A stretch of 64,000 nt of DNA from Halorubrum sodomense (GTDB lineage Archaea; Halobacteriota; Halobacteria; Halobacteriales; Haloferacaceae). The position numbers and the translations under genes were made by a program. The DNA lies in contig NZ_FOYN01000002.1 of the NCBI RefSeq assembly GCF_900111935.1, forward strand, positions 620,001 through 684,000, in the 5' to 3' direction. Shown piece by piece: positions 25,309-34,924 of the stretch. Numbering within the stretch: position 1 is the first letter of the stretch; each line of letters starts with the position of its first letter. The notes under the pieces were generated by a model. That model was not told where the DNA came from. It saw only the letters and a program-made list of their open reading frames with translations, and searched no databases.

Positions 25309-26781
25309 TCACAGGTCGAGCGGGCCGCGCTTCGTGAACTCCCGGAGCAGCACGGTCGCGTACGAGCCGCTCGGGAGCGCGAACGCGAACCGGGGGTCCC
25401 CGTCCGCGAACGACGCCTCGAGGTCGGTGCGGAGGAGGATCGCCCGCCGGGTTCCCTTGGAGTCGAACTCGCCGGGGAGCGAGAAGTCGCTCGGTTCGAT
25501 TCCGGCCTCGGAGAGGACCGCACGCTCTATCTCGCCGGGTTCGCCCTCGCCGAGCCGCGTCTCGGTGCCGACGAGCGGCGCGGTGACGAACGCCCGCCCG
25601 CGCTCGCAGTGCCGCGAGACCACGTCGACCCGGTCGGCGTCGACCCGCTGGAGCCGGTCGGCGTCCGGCGCGTACAGCTCGTCGGGGGCGTCGCCGTCCG
25701 CGAAACAGACCACGTCGCCGGCGACGGGGCGGTCGAACGGGAGCCCGCGCCGCAGCCGTTCGCTCGCGATCCGATTGAAGAGGGACGACTGGGCGGCGTT
25801 GACGAACAGTCGCTGGAGGTTCGAGGGGACGGCCTCCAGCGCGTGCCACCAGTCGTCGCCGTCGGGCGGCACGTCGGGGTCGACGTCGCGGTCGGCGAGC
25901 CGGTGGACCATCGAGCGCTCGAACCGGAGCTTGCCGGGGATCGCGTCGAGACAGGCGGCCCAGTCGCCGTCGCCCGTGCCGTCGGCGGCGCGGTCGGCGT
26001 CGTCGGAGTCGGAGTCTCCACCGACCCCGAACGCCGCGTCGACGCGGTCGCGCGCGGCCCGGGTGTCGTCCGGCTCCGTCTCCGCGGGGTTGCCCGCGTA
26101 CAGCCGGACCGCCTCGCGGGGGTCGCGCCGGGCGATCGCGAGCCCCACGAGGTGGGTGACCGGGCGCCGGCTGCCGAAGCGCTGCTGGCCGAAGTAGTTC
26201 GGGACGCCGACGGTCGCGTCGATCGGGAACTCGCCGGCGTCGGCTTCCGGAGGTCCCGCGTCGCCCGCGAACGCCCGCAGGTCCCGGACCGCGTCGACGA
26301 CGCGGTCGGGGGCCTCGTCGACAGCGTCCGCGACCCGGATGTCGAAGGCGTTGCCGGCGAGGTCACCGAAGGCGAGTCCGCGCCCCGCTCGTCCCAGCGC
26401 CTCGATTTCGGCCCCGCGGATCTCGGGGAGGTCGTCGGCGTCGACGCCGCGGACCGTGAACAGCTGGGTGGTGACGGCGCGCTTGTCCTTCGTCCCCGCC
26501 CACGAGACGCGCTCGCGGCTGATCTGAAGCGCGTCGGAGAGCCGACGCGCGAAGTCGTTCGTGTCCCAGTCGCGCAGCGTCGCCCGGACCACCAGTTCGG
26601 GGTAGCTCCCGGTCTCGGCGTCCAGCGGCGCCGCGTCGAACGCCTCCAGCTCTCGGACCCGGAAGTCCTCGGGCGACTCGCGCAGACGCCCGCCGATCCC
26701 GTCGGCGCCGCTGACGTAGTAGTCGATGCCGACGGCTCGCTCCGTCGGGTGCGCCTCCCGGAGGGTGTACTCGGGGGGCAT
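25309..26781 (-). CDS. truD: tRNA pseudouridine(13) synthase TruD
   Basis: A 490-residue enzyme that makes pseudouridine at position 13 of certain tRNAs. The family motif [16 protein letters not shown] holds the catalytic Asp99. Others visible are [46 protein letters not shown] and [12 protein letters not shown] at the C-terminus. The insertion domain around residues 250-290 is enlarged with acidic repeats ([18 protein letters not shown]). The ATG directly abuts the pth2 stop codon with no spacer, so the two are cotranscribed. Confidence 0.94.
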   Translation of the reverse strand: MPPEYTLREAHPTERAVGIDYYVSGADGIGGRLRESPEDFRVRELEAFDAAPLDAETGSYPELVVRATLRDWDTNDFARRLSDALQISRERVSWAGTKDKRAVTTQLFTVRGVDADDLPEIRGAEIEALGRAGRGLAFGDLAGNAFDIRVADAVDEAPDRVVDAVRDLRAFAGDAGPPEADAGEFPIDATVGVPNYFGQQRFGSRRPVTHLVGLAIARRDPREAVRLYAGNPAETEPDDTRAARDRVDAAFGVGGDSDSDDADRAADGTGDGDWAACLDAIPGKLRFERSMVHRLADRDVDPDVPPDGDDWWHALEAVPSNLQRLFVNAAQSSLFNRIASERLRRGLPFDRPVAGDVVCFADGDAPDELYAPDADRLQRVDADRVDVVSRHCERGRAFVTAPLVGTETRLGEGEPGEIERAVLSEAGIEPSDFSLPGEFDSKGTRRAILLRTDLEASFADGDPRFAFALPSGSYATVLLREFTKRGPLDL

Positions 26782-27120
26782 CTAATACAGCGAGAGGTCG
26801 CCAGTCACGCGGTCGACGCTCTCGTCGCGGGCCGGGCCGACCGCGAGCGCGGTGACGGTGCCCGGCTCCAGCTGGGTGTGGCCGGCGTCGCGGACGATCG
26901 CGTACGGGAGCCCCTCCGTGTCGGCCTTGTCTGCCAGCTCGAACAGCTGGCTCTCGGAGCTCCCCTTCAGCACGACCTTCTTCTGCCCCTCGCCCTGCCA
27001 CTTCTTCCGCGCTCGCTCGCCCGCGTCCTGGTACGCCGACAGCGACGCGTGCGCGACCTGCGCGGCGAGCTTCCCCTCGCCCATGCCGACGTCCGTCCGG
27101 GCGACGATGGCCTGTTTCAT
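26782..27120 (-). CDS. pth2: Peptidyl-tRNA hydrolase (archaeal Pth2 type)
   Basis: A 112-residue enzyme that releases peptides from peptidyl-tRNA dropped by ribosomes. The Pth2 signature is present: [48 protein letters not shown], and [27 protein letters not shown]. The long upstream open frame is rejected because this ATG gives the exact family start. It is immediately followed (0 nt) by truD, giving a two-gene operon for tRNA maintenance. Confidence 0.95.
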   Translation of the reverse strand: MKQAIVARTDVGMGEGKLAAQVAHASLSAYQDAGERARKKWQGEGQKKVVLKGSSESQLFELADKADTEGLPYAIVRDAGHTQLEPGTVTALAVGPARDESVDRVTGDLSLY

Positions 27121-27248
27121 GTCCCGACTCACCGCCGCCGCGGATTTAGCGCTTTGCTCTCGCCCGGCGCGTCGGCGGGTGTGCGGGTCGGCTGGTCGGC
27201 GCGTCGGCGGGGCGGCGGGACCGCCTCGGGCGAAACGCGGGTCCGCGA

Positions 27249-27279
27249 AGAGCGACCGCGACCGAGCGACGGTCGCTCT
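27249..27279 (-). terminator. Hairpin just after the halorhodopsin stop
   Basis: AGAGCGACCG (27249-27258) pairs perfectly with CGGTCGCTCT (27270-27279) around an 11-nt loop, touching the stop codon. No T-run follows in the transcript direction. It may stabilise the mRNA 3' end rather than act as a classical terminator. Confidence 0.35.
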
Positions 27280-28133
27280 CAGTCGTCGGCGGGCGCCGCA
27301 CCGCCGCGAGAGGCGGCGCCGAGCCCGGCGGCCATGCCCGCGACCGTCCGCTCGTTGTCGACGACCCAGCGCAGCAGGAGGAACGCGAAGAGGTACTTGG
27401 CGACGATGTCCATCCCGCTGTACGCCCACGAGGTGACCGCGACGTCGAGCACGGCGAGCCCCTCGGCGCCGAGCGCCCAGAAGATCGGGTAGCCCAGCCA
27501 CAGGACCACGGTGAGCAGCTTCAGCGTGTTGAATATCTCGGCGGTGCCGGCGACCTCGGCGTCCTCGGCCCACTCGGCCAGCAGGACGTAGAGGACGACG
27601 ACGAAGAACGCGCAGCTGATGACGTACCAGACCCAGCGCAGCAGGTACGAGGACGTGGTGAGCGCGGCCGCGAGCCCCGTGACGCACATCCCGATGTCGG
27701 CGGTCACGGCGGTGAACAGCTTCGTGGCGTTCGACCCGGCCAGCAGGCCGAGCGCGACGAGGATCATCGGCGTCGACAGCGCCCACGTGAGGTACCGCCC
27801 CCACGGGGTGAGAACCTCTTGACCGGCCAGCGCGTGGCCCGCCGGCATCTCGAGGAAGCTCACCGTGAGCCCGGAGACGAGCCCGGTGTAGCTGGAGATG
27901 GACACCAGCGGGACCATCAGCGTCGCGACGAAGATCAGCTGGGCCCGGGGGTCCTCCAGGTTTCGCCCCATATAGACGAAGAGGAGTATCGAGAGGCCCG
28001 CGAGCGCGATGTTGATCCAGAGCGACGAGGCCAGGAGCGTGTCGCCCTGGATGGCCTCGAAGATCTGCGTCTGCGTCATTTCGAGCGGGACCGTACCGCT
28101 TGCGAGCGCGTCAGCGGCTGCTGTTTCCATCAT
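27279..28133 (-). CDS. hop: Halorhodopsin, light-driven chloride pump
   Basis: A seven-helix retinal protein of 284 residues. Helix C reads [14 protein letters not shown]: Thr replaces the proton-acceptor Asp of bacteriorhodopsin, followed by the TSA-type Ser that marks chloride pumps. Schiff-base lysine is in [56 protein letters not shown] and [10 protein letters not shown] are halorhodopsin-specific. The start is either of two adjacent ATGs (28133 or 28130); the first 25 residues are variable and may be trimmed. The upstream spacer holds an inverted repeat AACCT-N8-AGGTT. The carotenoid desaturase lies 148 nt upstream. Confidence 0.96.
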   Translation of the reverse strand: MMETAAADALASGTVPLEMTQTQIFEAIQGDTLLASSLWINIALAGLSILLFVYMGRNLEDPRAQLIFVATLMVPLVSISSYTGLVSGLTVSFLEMPAGHALAGQEVLTPWGRYLTWALSTPMILVALGLLAGSNATKLFTAVTADIGMCVTGLAAALTTSSYLLRWVWYVISCAFFVVVLYVLLAEWAEDAEVAGTAEIFNTLKLLTVVLWLGYPIFWALGAEGLAVLDVAVTSWAYSGMDIVAKYLFAFLLLRWVVDNERTVAGMAAGLGAASRGGAAPADD

Positions 28134-28173
28134 GCGACGCCCGTCGCTACGCGTCGGCTTCAGTAAACACAAT

Positions 28174-28191
28174 AACCTGACTGGTAAGGTT
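28174..28191 (-). promoter_or_regulatory. Inverted repeat upstream of halorhodopsin, candidate Bat-type activating site
   Basis: AACCT (28174-28178) and AGGTT (28187-28191) form a perfect inverted repeat with an 8-bp core, 41-58 nt before the ATG. The embedded ACCTGACTGG (28175-28184) is exactly shared, as CCAGTCAGGT, with the archaerhodopsin upstream region. Position just upstream of the core promoter fits an activator site. Binding by an HTH_10 protein is inferred. Confidence 0.5.
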
Positions 28192-28281
28192 TTTCTGACT
28201 ATTTTTGGTATCAGCTCAGATTATTCGAAATCGTCTCGTTATTCCGAACAGGAATGGACGATCGTTTTCCGTAGCCTGGAC

Positions 28282-29814
28282 TCAGCGTCCGACCAGGGGA
28301 AGCCGATCGAGGGGTCCGCTCGCGACGTCCGCCTCGACCGCGGCCGCGCAGTGTTCGCCGCCGAGCAGGCACATCGGCACGCCGATTCCGGGGTTACTGC
28401 TCCCCCCGACGTAGTAGAGTCGGTCGGTCCCACGGACGCGCGGCCCGGGTCGGAGCGGCCCCGTCTGTCGCATCGTGTGCGCGAGCCCGAGCGCGCTCCC
28501 GCCCGGCTGGTCGAACCGCGCCGCGAACTCGGAGACGCACGCCGACTCCTCGGCGACGATCCGGTCGCGGAGGTCGACGCCGGTCCGCGACGCCACCGCG
28601 TCGAGGACCCGGTCCCGCAGCGCCGCCCGCCGGTCCGGCGTGTCGTCGAGCCCCGGGGCGAGCGGCACGAGCGTCACGACCGCCTCGTGGCCGTCGGGGG
28701 CGACCGACGGGTCGGTCCGGGACGGGACGTTCACGTACACGACCGGCTCCGTCTCGCCCGTCGGCCACGCGGGGTCGTCGAATATCGCGTCGAAGTGCGG
28801 GTCCCAGTCCGTCGGGAGCGCGAGCGTGTGGTGTTCGAGCTCCGGCAGCCCTCCCTCGACACCGAGGTACAACAGGTGCGCGGCGGGTCCGTACGTCCGC
28901 CGGTCCCAGTAGCCGTCGAGTCGGGGAACCGTCCCGTCGGGGAGGAGCTCGCGCTCGACGTGGGCGGGCGGCGCGTTACAGACGACCCGGTCGTGGACGT
29001 AGCGGTCGCCGCCGAGTTCGACCGCGACGCCGCCGTCGATCGGCTCCAGGCCCGTCACCTCGACGCCGGTGTGGACGTCGGCGCCGGCGTCGCGGGCGAC
29101 GGTCTCGACCGCCGCGACCACCTCGTACATCCCGCCCAGCGGGTAGTAGACGCCGAGCCCGTAGTCGACGTGGCTCATCAGCTGGTACAGCGCCGGCGTG
29201 TTGTGCGGCGATCCGCCGAGGAAGACGAGCGTGTACTCCAAAAGCTGCCTGAGCTTCGGATGGTCGACGTACGATCGGACTCGGTCGTCGAGACTAGAGA
29301 GCAGGTCGAGCTCCCGGCCCCCGGCGAGGACGTCGAGCGAGAGGTAGTCGCGGAACCGCGACCGCCCGGGGAGCACGAACCGCTCCATCCCGGCGTCGTA
29401 CGCCCGCTCGGCGTCCGCGAGGTACTCGCGGAACGCCGCCCCCGCGCCCGGCTCGTACGACTCGAACAGGTCGGCGGCCGCGTCCGGGTCGGCCGGCACG
29501 TCGGCGCTGTCGCCGTCGTTCCAGCACACGCGGTAGTGCGGGTCGAGCCGCGTCAGGTCGTAGAACTCCGCGGGCGACCGGTCGAAATCCCCGAAGAACC
29601 GCTCGAACAGGTCCGGCAGCAGGTACCACGACGGGCCGGTGTCGAACCGGAACCCGTCGAGTTCGAGCCGACCGGCGACCCCTCCGACGCGCTCGGCGCG
29701 CTCGTACACCGTCACCTCCGCGCCGGCGGCGGCGAGGTAGGCGGCCGCCGAGAGCCCGCCGACGCCGGCCCCCACCACCCCCACCGACCGCCCGCGGAGC
29801 GTCTCGTCGCTCAT
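28282..29814 (-). CDS. crtI: Phytoene desaturase-type carotenoid oxidoreductase
   Basis: A 510-residue FAD enzyme of the CrtI family. The dinucleotide motif VGVVGAGVGGLSAAAYLAAAG is at residue 11, then ERAERVGGVAGRL, FDTGPSWYLLPDLFERFFGDF, and near the C-terminus GPRVRGTDRLYYVGGSSNPG followed by GIGVPMCLLGGEHCAAAV. Archaeal carotenoid synthesis desaturates phytoene on the way to lycopene, bacterioruberin and retinal. Its location beside halorhodopsin fits pigment supply. Several CrtI paralogues exist in haloarchaea (desaturases and CrtD-like), so the exact step is not certain. ATG at 29814 was preferred over a long upstream extension. Confidence 0.88.
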   Translation of the reverse strand: MSDETLRGRSVGVVGAGVGGLSAAAYLAAAGAEVTVYERAERVGGVAGRLELDGFRFDTGPSWYLLPDLFERFFGDFDRSPAEFYDLTRLDPHYRVCWNDGDSADVPADPDAAADLFESYEPGAGAAFREYLADAERAYDAGMERFVLPGRSRFRDYLSLDVLAGGRELDLLSSLDDRVRSYVDHPKLRQLLEYTLVFLGGSPHNTPALYQLMSHVDYGLGVYYPLGGMYEVVAAVETVARDAGADVHTGVEVTGLEPIDGGVAVELGGDRYVHDRVVCNAPPAHVERELLPDGTVPRLDGYWDRRTYGPAAHLLYLGVEGGLPELEHHTLALPTDWDPHFDAIFDDPAWPTGETEPVVYVNVPSRTDPSVAPDGHEAVVTLVPLAPGLDDTPDRRAALRDRVLDAVASRTGVDLRDRIVAEESACVSEFAARFDQPGGSALGLAHTMRQTGPLRPGPRVRGTDRLYYVGGSSNPGIGVPMCLLGGEHCAAAVEADVASGPLDRLPLVGR

Positions 29815-29948
29815 GGGTTCGGTACGGGCTCGCACGGTCTGAGTCGTTGCCAACTCTCGACGGGCCTTTATCAGGGGGTCCACCGAGCCGTCGAGACGCG
29901 TACTCGTTCGGCTTCCTTTTTTTCCGGCTTCGACCACACAATCGACAT

Positions 29949-30725
29949 ATGGGACGGCGGTCGCGGTCGTCTGACTCAGGTTCGACCGATAGCCTCGGCT
30001 CCGGCTCGGCCGGCTCCGACGGCGTCGCTCGTTCCGGCGCTGCGCGGAACGATTCGGACGCGGCCGGAGACCCCGAGCGGCCCCGTGGCGGCGACCGCTC
30101 GGGCGACGCCGGCGTCCGAGTCGAGGTCGTCGTCCGCGACCCGACGCCCGCGCCGGTGGCGGCGGCGCTGCCGCCGGGCGCGGTCGCGGAGGACGTTGAC
30201 CGCGTCCGTGTCGGCGACGCGGTCGTCTCGCAGTTCCGCGCCGACCGCGCGGTCGACGCCGAACTCGTCTTCGACGGCGGCGACGAACTCGTGTACCGCT
30301 GTCGGAATCAGCCGACGGGACAGTTCCCGTCCGCCGCCGTCGAGTCCCTCGGCTACCCCGTCTCGACGGTCACCGTCCGGACGGCGCCCGACCGGGTCCG
30401 GCTCGCGCTGTCGCTGCCCGCAGCCGATCCGCTCGGCGACGTGATCGACGCGCTGGAGTCGACCGGCGCGTCGGTGCGGCTCGAACGGCTCACGAGCTCC
30501 GGCGGGGCCGACACCCGGTCGGATCCGGTCGTCGTCGACCGGGGGCGGCTCACGGACCGGCAGCGCGAGGCGGTCCGGACCGCACAGCGGCTCGGGTACT
30601 TCGAACACCCTCGCGGAGCGAGCGCGACCGAGGTGGCCGACGCGATCGGTATCGCTCGCACCACCTTCTCGGAGCACCTCGCGGCGGCGCAGCGGCGCGT
30701 CTTCGAGGACCTCGTCGGCGGGTGA
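29949..30725 (+). CDS. HTH_10 (Bat-type) transcriptional regulator without sensor domains
   Basis: A 258-residue protein. Residues 1-50 are Ser/Gly/Asp-rich and disordered. A middle domain (VRVEVVVRDPTPAPVAAALPPG ... LVYRCRNQPTGQFPSAAVESLG) resembles the ligand or dimerisation part of bacterio-opsin activator-like proteins. The C-terminus is a clear HTH_10 domain (LTDRQREAVRTAQRLGYFEHP, SATEVADAIGIARTTFSEHLAAAQRRV). No PAS or GAF module is present, unlike Bat itself. It is divergent from crtI with a 134-bp shared spacer. A T-rich box (29915-29925) lies 24-34 nt before the ATG. A role in controlling crtI/hop is likely from context but unproven. Confidence 0.87.
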   Translation: MGRRSRSSDSGSTDSLGSGSAGSDGVARSGAARNDSDAAGDPERPRGGDRSGDAGVRVEVVVRDPTPAPVAAALPPGAVAEDVDRVRVGDAVVSQFRADRAVDAELVFDGGDELVYRCRNQPTGQFPSAAVESLGYPVSTVTVRTAPDRVRLALSLPAADPLGDVIDALESTGASVRLERLTSSGGADTRSDPVVVDRGRLTDRQREAVRTAQRLGYFEHPRGASATEVADAIGIARTTFSEHLAAAQRRVFEDLVGG

Positions 30726-30847
30726 GACCGGTCGGGGTCTCCCCGGCGCGCCGGAGGTCCGATCGCGCTCGGACCGCGGCGCGAGGTCCGTTCCCACTCG
30801 GCGGGGTCGACCGCGGTATTGAAACCCCTCAGGCACCCAGATGGGGT

Positions 30848-31273
30848 ATGTATCGGAGACGGTTCCTTCGGCGGGCCGGCGCCGCCGGGAGCGCGGCCGC
30901 GACCGTCGGCCTCGCCGGGTGTGCGAGCGTCGGCGGCGAACCGGATTACGACGTGGGGATGGTCGCCACCGCGTACCGACCGCGCGAGGTCACGGTCTCT
31001 GTCGGTGACACCGTCGTCTGGGAGAACACCAGCGCGCGAGCGCACACCGTCACCGCGACCGAGGGCGGGATCCCGGACGCCGCAGAGTTCTTCGCATCGG
31101 GCGGCTTCGACGACTACGCGTCCGCGGAGTCGGCGTGGTGGTCCGACTTCGGCGGGAGACTGGAGAACGGCGACCGCTTCGACCACACCTTCACCGTCCC
31201 CGGCACCTACGAGTACGTCTGTATCCCCCATCGCAAGGCCGGGATGTTCGGCACTGTCGTCGTGGAGGAGTGA
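30848..31273 (+). CDS. Halocyanin-type blue copper lipoprotein
   Basis: A 141-residue exported electron carrier. The N-terminus MYRRRFLRRAGAAGSAAATV has a twin-arginine pattern, followed by a lipobox LAGC, so it should be a Tat-exported lipoprotein. The cupredoxin fold follows (EVTVSVGDTVVWENTSARAHTVTA), with copper ligands His (AHTVTA), Cys and His (YVCIPHRK) and Met (AGMFGTVVVEE). It probably shuttles electrons on the outer face of the membrane. It precedes the SafE-CopA pair on the same strand, 114 nt away, suggesting a shared copper theme. Confidence 0.92.
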   Translation: MYRRRFLRRAGAAGSAAATVGLAGCASVGGEPDYDVGMVATAYRPREVTVSVGDTVVWENTSARAHTVTATEGGIPDAAEFFASGGFDDYASAESAWWSDFGGRLENGDRFDHTFTVPGTYEYVCIPHRKAGMFGTVVVEE

Positions 31274-31387
31274 GTCGCCCGTGAGCCCATTCGACGGGTC
31301 CGCCCGACGGACCGCCCCCCGCTCCGCGGTCGTCGCCCGACGAAACCCATTCCCGCGCGGGCCCCGAACGGGAGGTGACTGATCCAC

Positions 31388-32221
31388 ATGGCCCTCCCGT
31401 CGCTCCTCGGGACTGACGTCCTGCTGTTCCTCGCCATCGGACTGCTCGGCGGCGCCCACTGTATCGGGATGTGCGGCCCGCTCGTCACCGTCTACGCCAG
31501 CCGGATGGACGCGGACGCCGGCCGGACCGACGGCGGCGAAGCGGGGGCCGCGCGCGCACCGAGCGCCGCGACCGACCGAGAGGGACACCTGACCACCTAC
31601 GAGGTCCGCCAGCACGCGCTGTTCAACCTCGGCCGCGCGGCGAGCTACGCGACCATCGGAACCCTCCTGGGCGCGATCGGCGGCGCGGTCCTCGTCACCA
31701 CGGCCACCGTGACCGGCGCCGCGGCGACCGTCCGCGGGGGGGTCGGGATCCTCGCTGGCGCGGTCGTCGTCGTCGTCGGTGCCCGGTACCTCCTCGGCGG
31801 CGCGACAGGCGGAGTCCATCTCCCCGGGCTCGAACGCGTCACCGAGTGGCTCACCGGCCACGTCGACCGCCTCGCGAACGGGCCCGGCATCGTCGCGCTC
31901 GGCGCGGTCCACGGCCTCCTCCCCTGTCCGATCCTCTACCCGGCGTACCTGTACGCGTTCGCGAGCGGCTCCGCGGTCGCGGGCGGCGTCGCGCTCGGCG
32001 CGCTCGGACTCGGCACGATCCCCGCCGTCTTCGCCTACGGGACGCTGATAGAGAGCGTCGAGCCCGTCCACCGCCGCCGGATCCACCGGCTGCTGGGCGT
32101 CGCGTTCGTCGCGCTCGGCTACGTGCTGTTCGCGCACGGGCTGATGTCCGTCGGGATCCGCGTGCCGCACCCGCGGCTCCCGTTCTGGAACCCGCTCGAC
32201 GCCGGCATGGGGGGAATGTGA
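31388..32221 (+). CDS. SafE/CcoH-like membrane protein
   Basis: A 277-residue protein with about six membrane helices. The opening LLFLAIGLLGGAHCIGMCGPLVTVYASR is the mark of the UreH/SafE-like group. GLLPCPILYPAYLYAFASGS repeats the Pro-Cys-Pro feature of the second half. A polar insertion (residues 40-75) lies between helices 1 and 2. In bacteria such proteins pair with the FixI/CcoI copper ATPase in assembly of haem-copper oxidase. Here it ends 1 nt before the copA start, so the same role is plausible. Sulfite export, the label such proteins often get, has no support. Confidence 0.85.
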   Translation: MALPSLLGTDVLLFLAIGLLGGAHCIGMCGPLVTVYASRMDADAGRTDGGEAGAARAPSAATDREGHLTTYEVRQHALFNLGRAASYATIGTLLGAIGGAVLVTTATVTGAAATVRGGVGILAGAVVVVVGARYLLGGATGGVHLPGLERVTEWLTGHVDRLANGPGIVALGAVHGLLPCPILYPAYLYAFASGSAVAGGVALGALGLGTIPAVFAYGTLIESVEPVHRRRIHRLLGVAFVALGYVLFAHGLMSVGIRVPHPRLPFWNPLDAGMGGM

Positions 32222-32222
32222 G

Positions 32223-34826
32223 ATGAGCGGAGGCACCGACGCGTCTCCGGGCGGCGGCGGCGACGCGTCCGGAGACCCCGGCGACGACCCCGCCGTCTGT
32301 ACCCTCTGTGAGCTCTCGACCGCCGGCGTCGACGTCACCGACGACGACGGTAATCGGTTCTGCTGTACCGGCTGCCGCGACGTGTACGGCGCGCTCGGCG
32401 ACGTCGACGTCGACGCGGACGCGGTCCGCGAGCGCCGGCAGGCGGGCGAGGACGCCGCGGCCGACGCCGCCGGAGCGGACGCTTCCGCCGACGGCGACCG
32501 CGACGTTCCGGACGGCCACGAGGCGACGTTCCTCGAGGTCGACGGGATGCACTGTGCGACCTGCGAGGCGTTCATCGAGACGGTGGCGACCGACGCCGAC
32601 GGGGTCAGCGGCGCGAGCGCGAGCTACGTCACAGACACGGTGCGGATCGACCGCGACCCCGACGCCGTCACCGTCGACGACCTCACGGAGACGGTGAGCG
32701 GGCTGGGGTACAGCGCCTACGCCCGCGACGACGCCTTCTCGCGTCGACAGGCGGACAACATGGCGACGGCGCGGCTCGCGGCGGGCGTCCTCGTCGGGAT
32801 GGCCGTCATGTTACAGTACATCGTCCTCATCTACCCGACGTACTTCGCGTTCCCGTTCTACAACGAACGGACCCTCGAGTACCTCAACGCGGCGATGGCC
32901 TCGACCTCGGGGACGTACTTCTTCATCGTCATCGCCGTCCTCACCACCATCGTCCTCTTTTTCACCGGGAAGCCGATCCTTCGCGGCGCGTACGTCAGCG
33001 CGCGGACGCGCTCGCCGAACATGGACCTCCTCGTCGCGATCGCGGCGGTGAGCGCCTACCTCTACAGCACGCTCGCGGTGATCTTCGTCGAGTCGCCCTC
33101 CATATACTACGACGTGACCGTCGCGATCGTCGTCATCGTCACGGTCGGGAACCACTACGAGGACTCGGTGAAGGACCGCGCGACGGAGCTCCTCTCCGAG
33201 GTCACGGCGGTCCAGGTCGACGACGCGCGGCGGCTGACCGCCGACGGGGAGACCGAATCGGTCGCGGTCGAGGCGCTCGAACCGGGCGACCGCCTCCTCG
33301 TGCGCGCCGGCGAGCGGGTCCCGGTCGACGGCGAGGCGGTCGACGGCGACGCCGCGGTCGACGAGTCGGTCGTCACCGGCGAGTCGCTCCCGGTCCGGAA
33401 GGTCGCCGGCGACGCGGTCGTCGGCGGCTCCGTCGTCACCGACGGCTCGCTCACGGTCGCGGTCGGCCCGGACGCGACCTCCAGCCTCGACCGCGTCGCG
33501 GAGCTCGTCTACGACCTCCAGAGCGGGAACCACGGCGTTCAGAAGCTCGCGGACCGACTCGCGACCGTCTTCGTCCCGGCGGTCCTCGTCATCGCGGTCG
33601 TCGCGGCCGGCGCGTCGCTCGCGCTCGGCTCCGCGCCCACCGACGCGATGCTCGTCGGACTGACGGTGCTGATCGTCTCGTGTCCGTGCGCGCTCGGGCT
33701 CGCGACCCCGCTCGCGGTCGCCGCGGGGATCCGCGACGCCCTCGAACGCAACATCGTCGTCTTCGACGACACCGTCTTCGAGCGGATCCGCGACGCGGAC
33801 ACCGTCGTCTTCGACAAGACGGGGACCCTGACGACCGGCGAGATGCGGCTGATCGACCGCGCGGTCGACGACGACCTGCTCCGGCTCGCGGCCGCCCTCG
33901 AATCGCGGTCCGCGCACCCGGTGGGACAGGCGATCGCCGCGGCGCGGTCCGCGGCGGACGCGGCCGACGCCGGTCCCGGTGACGCGGCCGACGACGGCGC
34001 GACGCCCGCCGTTGCCGACGGCGGGACAGAGGCGGCGGACGGCCCCGGTCCCGCCGACGCCGCGGGCGACGGCGACCCCGAGACCGCGGTCGAGTCGTTC
34101 GAGAGCCACGCGCGCGGGGTCTCCGGCGTCGTCGACGGCGTCGAGGTCGTCGTCGGCCACCCGGACCTCTTCGACGAGCGCGGCTGGACCGTTCCCGACG
34201 AGATCCGCGAGGCGGTCGCGGACGCGCGCGACGTGGGCCGCGTCCCGGTCGCGGTCGGCCGCGACGGCGCCGCCGAGGGGTTCGTCGTCGTCGGGGACGA
34301 ACTGCGCGAGGGCTGGGAGGCGACGGTGACCGCGCTCGACCGCTCGGGCGTCGAGGTGATCGTCCTCACCGGCGACGACGAGCGCGCCGCGACGGTCTTC
34401 GCGGAGCACGACGCGATCTCGTCGGTGTTCGCCGGCGTCCCGCCGGAGGGGAAGGCCGAGGCAGTCGGCCGGCTGAAGGAGCGCGGCGTCACCGTGATGG
34501 TCGGCGACGGGACGAACGACGCGCCGGCGCTCGCGGCGGCCGACCTCGGGATCGCGCTCGGCGGCGGGACTGCGATGGCGGCCGACGCCGCCGACGTGGC
34601 GATCGTCGACGACGAGCTCGGCTCCGTGGCGACCGTCTTCGAGCTCGCGCGGGCGGCGGGCCGGCGCGTGAAGGGGAACATCGGCTGGGCGTTCTGCTAC
34701 AACGCGGTCGCCATCCCGCTCGCGGCGACCGGACTCCTGAACCCGCTGTTCGCGGCCGTCGCGATGGGCGCGTCGAGCCTGCTCGTGGTGACGAACTCCT
34801 CGCGGGCGCTGCTGTCGGACGACTGA
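32223..34826 (+). CDS. copA: Copper-transporting P1B-type ATPase
   Basis: An 867-residue pump. N-terminal cysteines CTLCE (C26, C29) and CCTGC (C47, C48, C51) form an extra metal domain like that of FixI/CcoI. An HMA domain follows with GMHCATCEAF (C111, C114). In the membrane part CPCALGLATP marks a Cu+ pump. The cytosolic domains show TGES, DKTGTLTTGEM with the phosphorylated Asp, SAHPVGQAI (the HP motif) and VMVGDGTNDAPALAAADLG. A Gly/Ala/Asp-rich loop of about 40 residues is inserted in the nucleotide-binding domain. The extra N-terminal domain and the SafE partner suggest copper delivery to an oxidase rather than detoxification. Confidence 0.94.
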   Translation: MSGGTDASPGGGGDASGDPGDDPAVCTLCELSTAGVDVTDDDGNRFCCTGCRDVYGALGDVDVDADAVRERRQAGEDAAADAAGADASADGDRDVPDGHEATFLEVDGMHCATCEAFIETVATDADGVSGASASYVTDTVRIDRDPDAVTVDDLTETVSGLGYSAYARDDAFSRRQADNMATARLAAGVLVGMAVMLQYIVLIYPTYFAFPFYNERTLEYLNAAMASTSGTYFFIVIAVLTTIVLFFTGKPILRGAYVSARTRSPNMDLLVAIAAVSAYLYSTLAVIFVESPSIYYDVTVAIVVIVTVGNHYEDSVKDRATELLSEVTAVQVDDARRLTADGETESVAVEALEPGDRLLVRAGERVPVDGEAVDGDAAVDESVVTGESLPVRKVAGDAVVGGSVVTDGSLTVAVGPDATSSLDRVAELVYDLQSGNHGVQKLADRLATVFVPAVLVIAVVAAGASLALGSAPTDAMLVGLTVLIVSCPCALGLATPLAVAAGIRDALERNIVVFDDTVFERIRDADTVVFDKTGTLTTGEMRLIDRAVDDDLLRLAAALESRSAHPVGQAIAAARSAADAADAGPGDAADDGATPAVADGGTEAADGPGPADAAGDGDPETAVESFESHARGVSGVVDGVEVVVGHPDLFDERGWTVPDEIREAVADARDVGRVPVAVGRDGAAEGFVVVGDELREGWEATVTALDRSGVEVIVLTGDDERAATVFAEHDAISSVFAGVPPEGKAEAVGRLKERGVTVMVGDGTNDAPALAAADLGIALGGGTAMAADAADVAIVDDELGSVATVFELARAAGRRVKGNIGWAFCYNAVAIPLAATGLLNPLFAAVAMGASSLLVVTNSSRALLSDD

Positions 34827-34924
34827 GGCGGCGTTGGAACGACCCACGGAGGCCCTCCGCCGCGACCCGGCCGCGCTCGCCCCGACCGCAAGCGACTTTC
34901 GGCTCACGCGAGTAGGCGGACGCG

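Noticed and set aside
31388-32221. Label as sulfite exporter
   Set aside because: The name follows family convention only; the copA coupling and the HCIGMCG motif fit oxidase assembly better.
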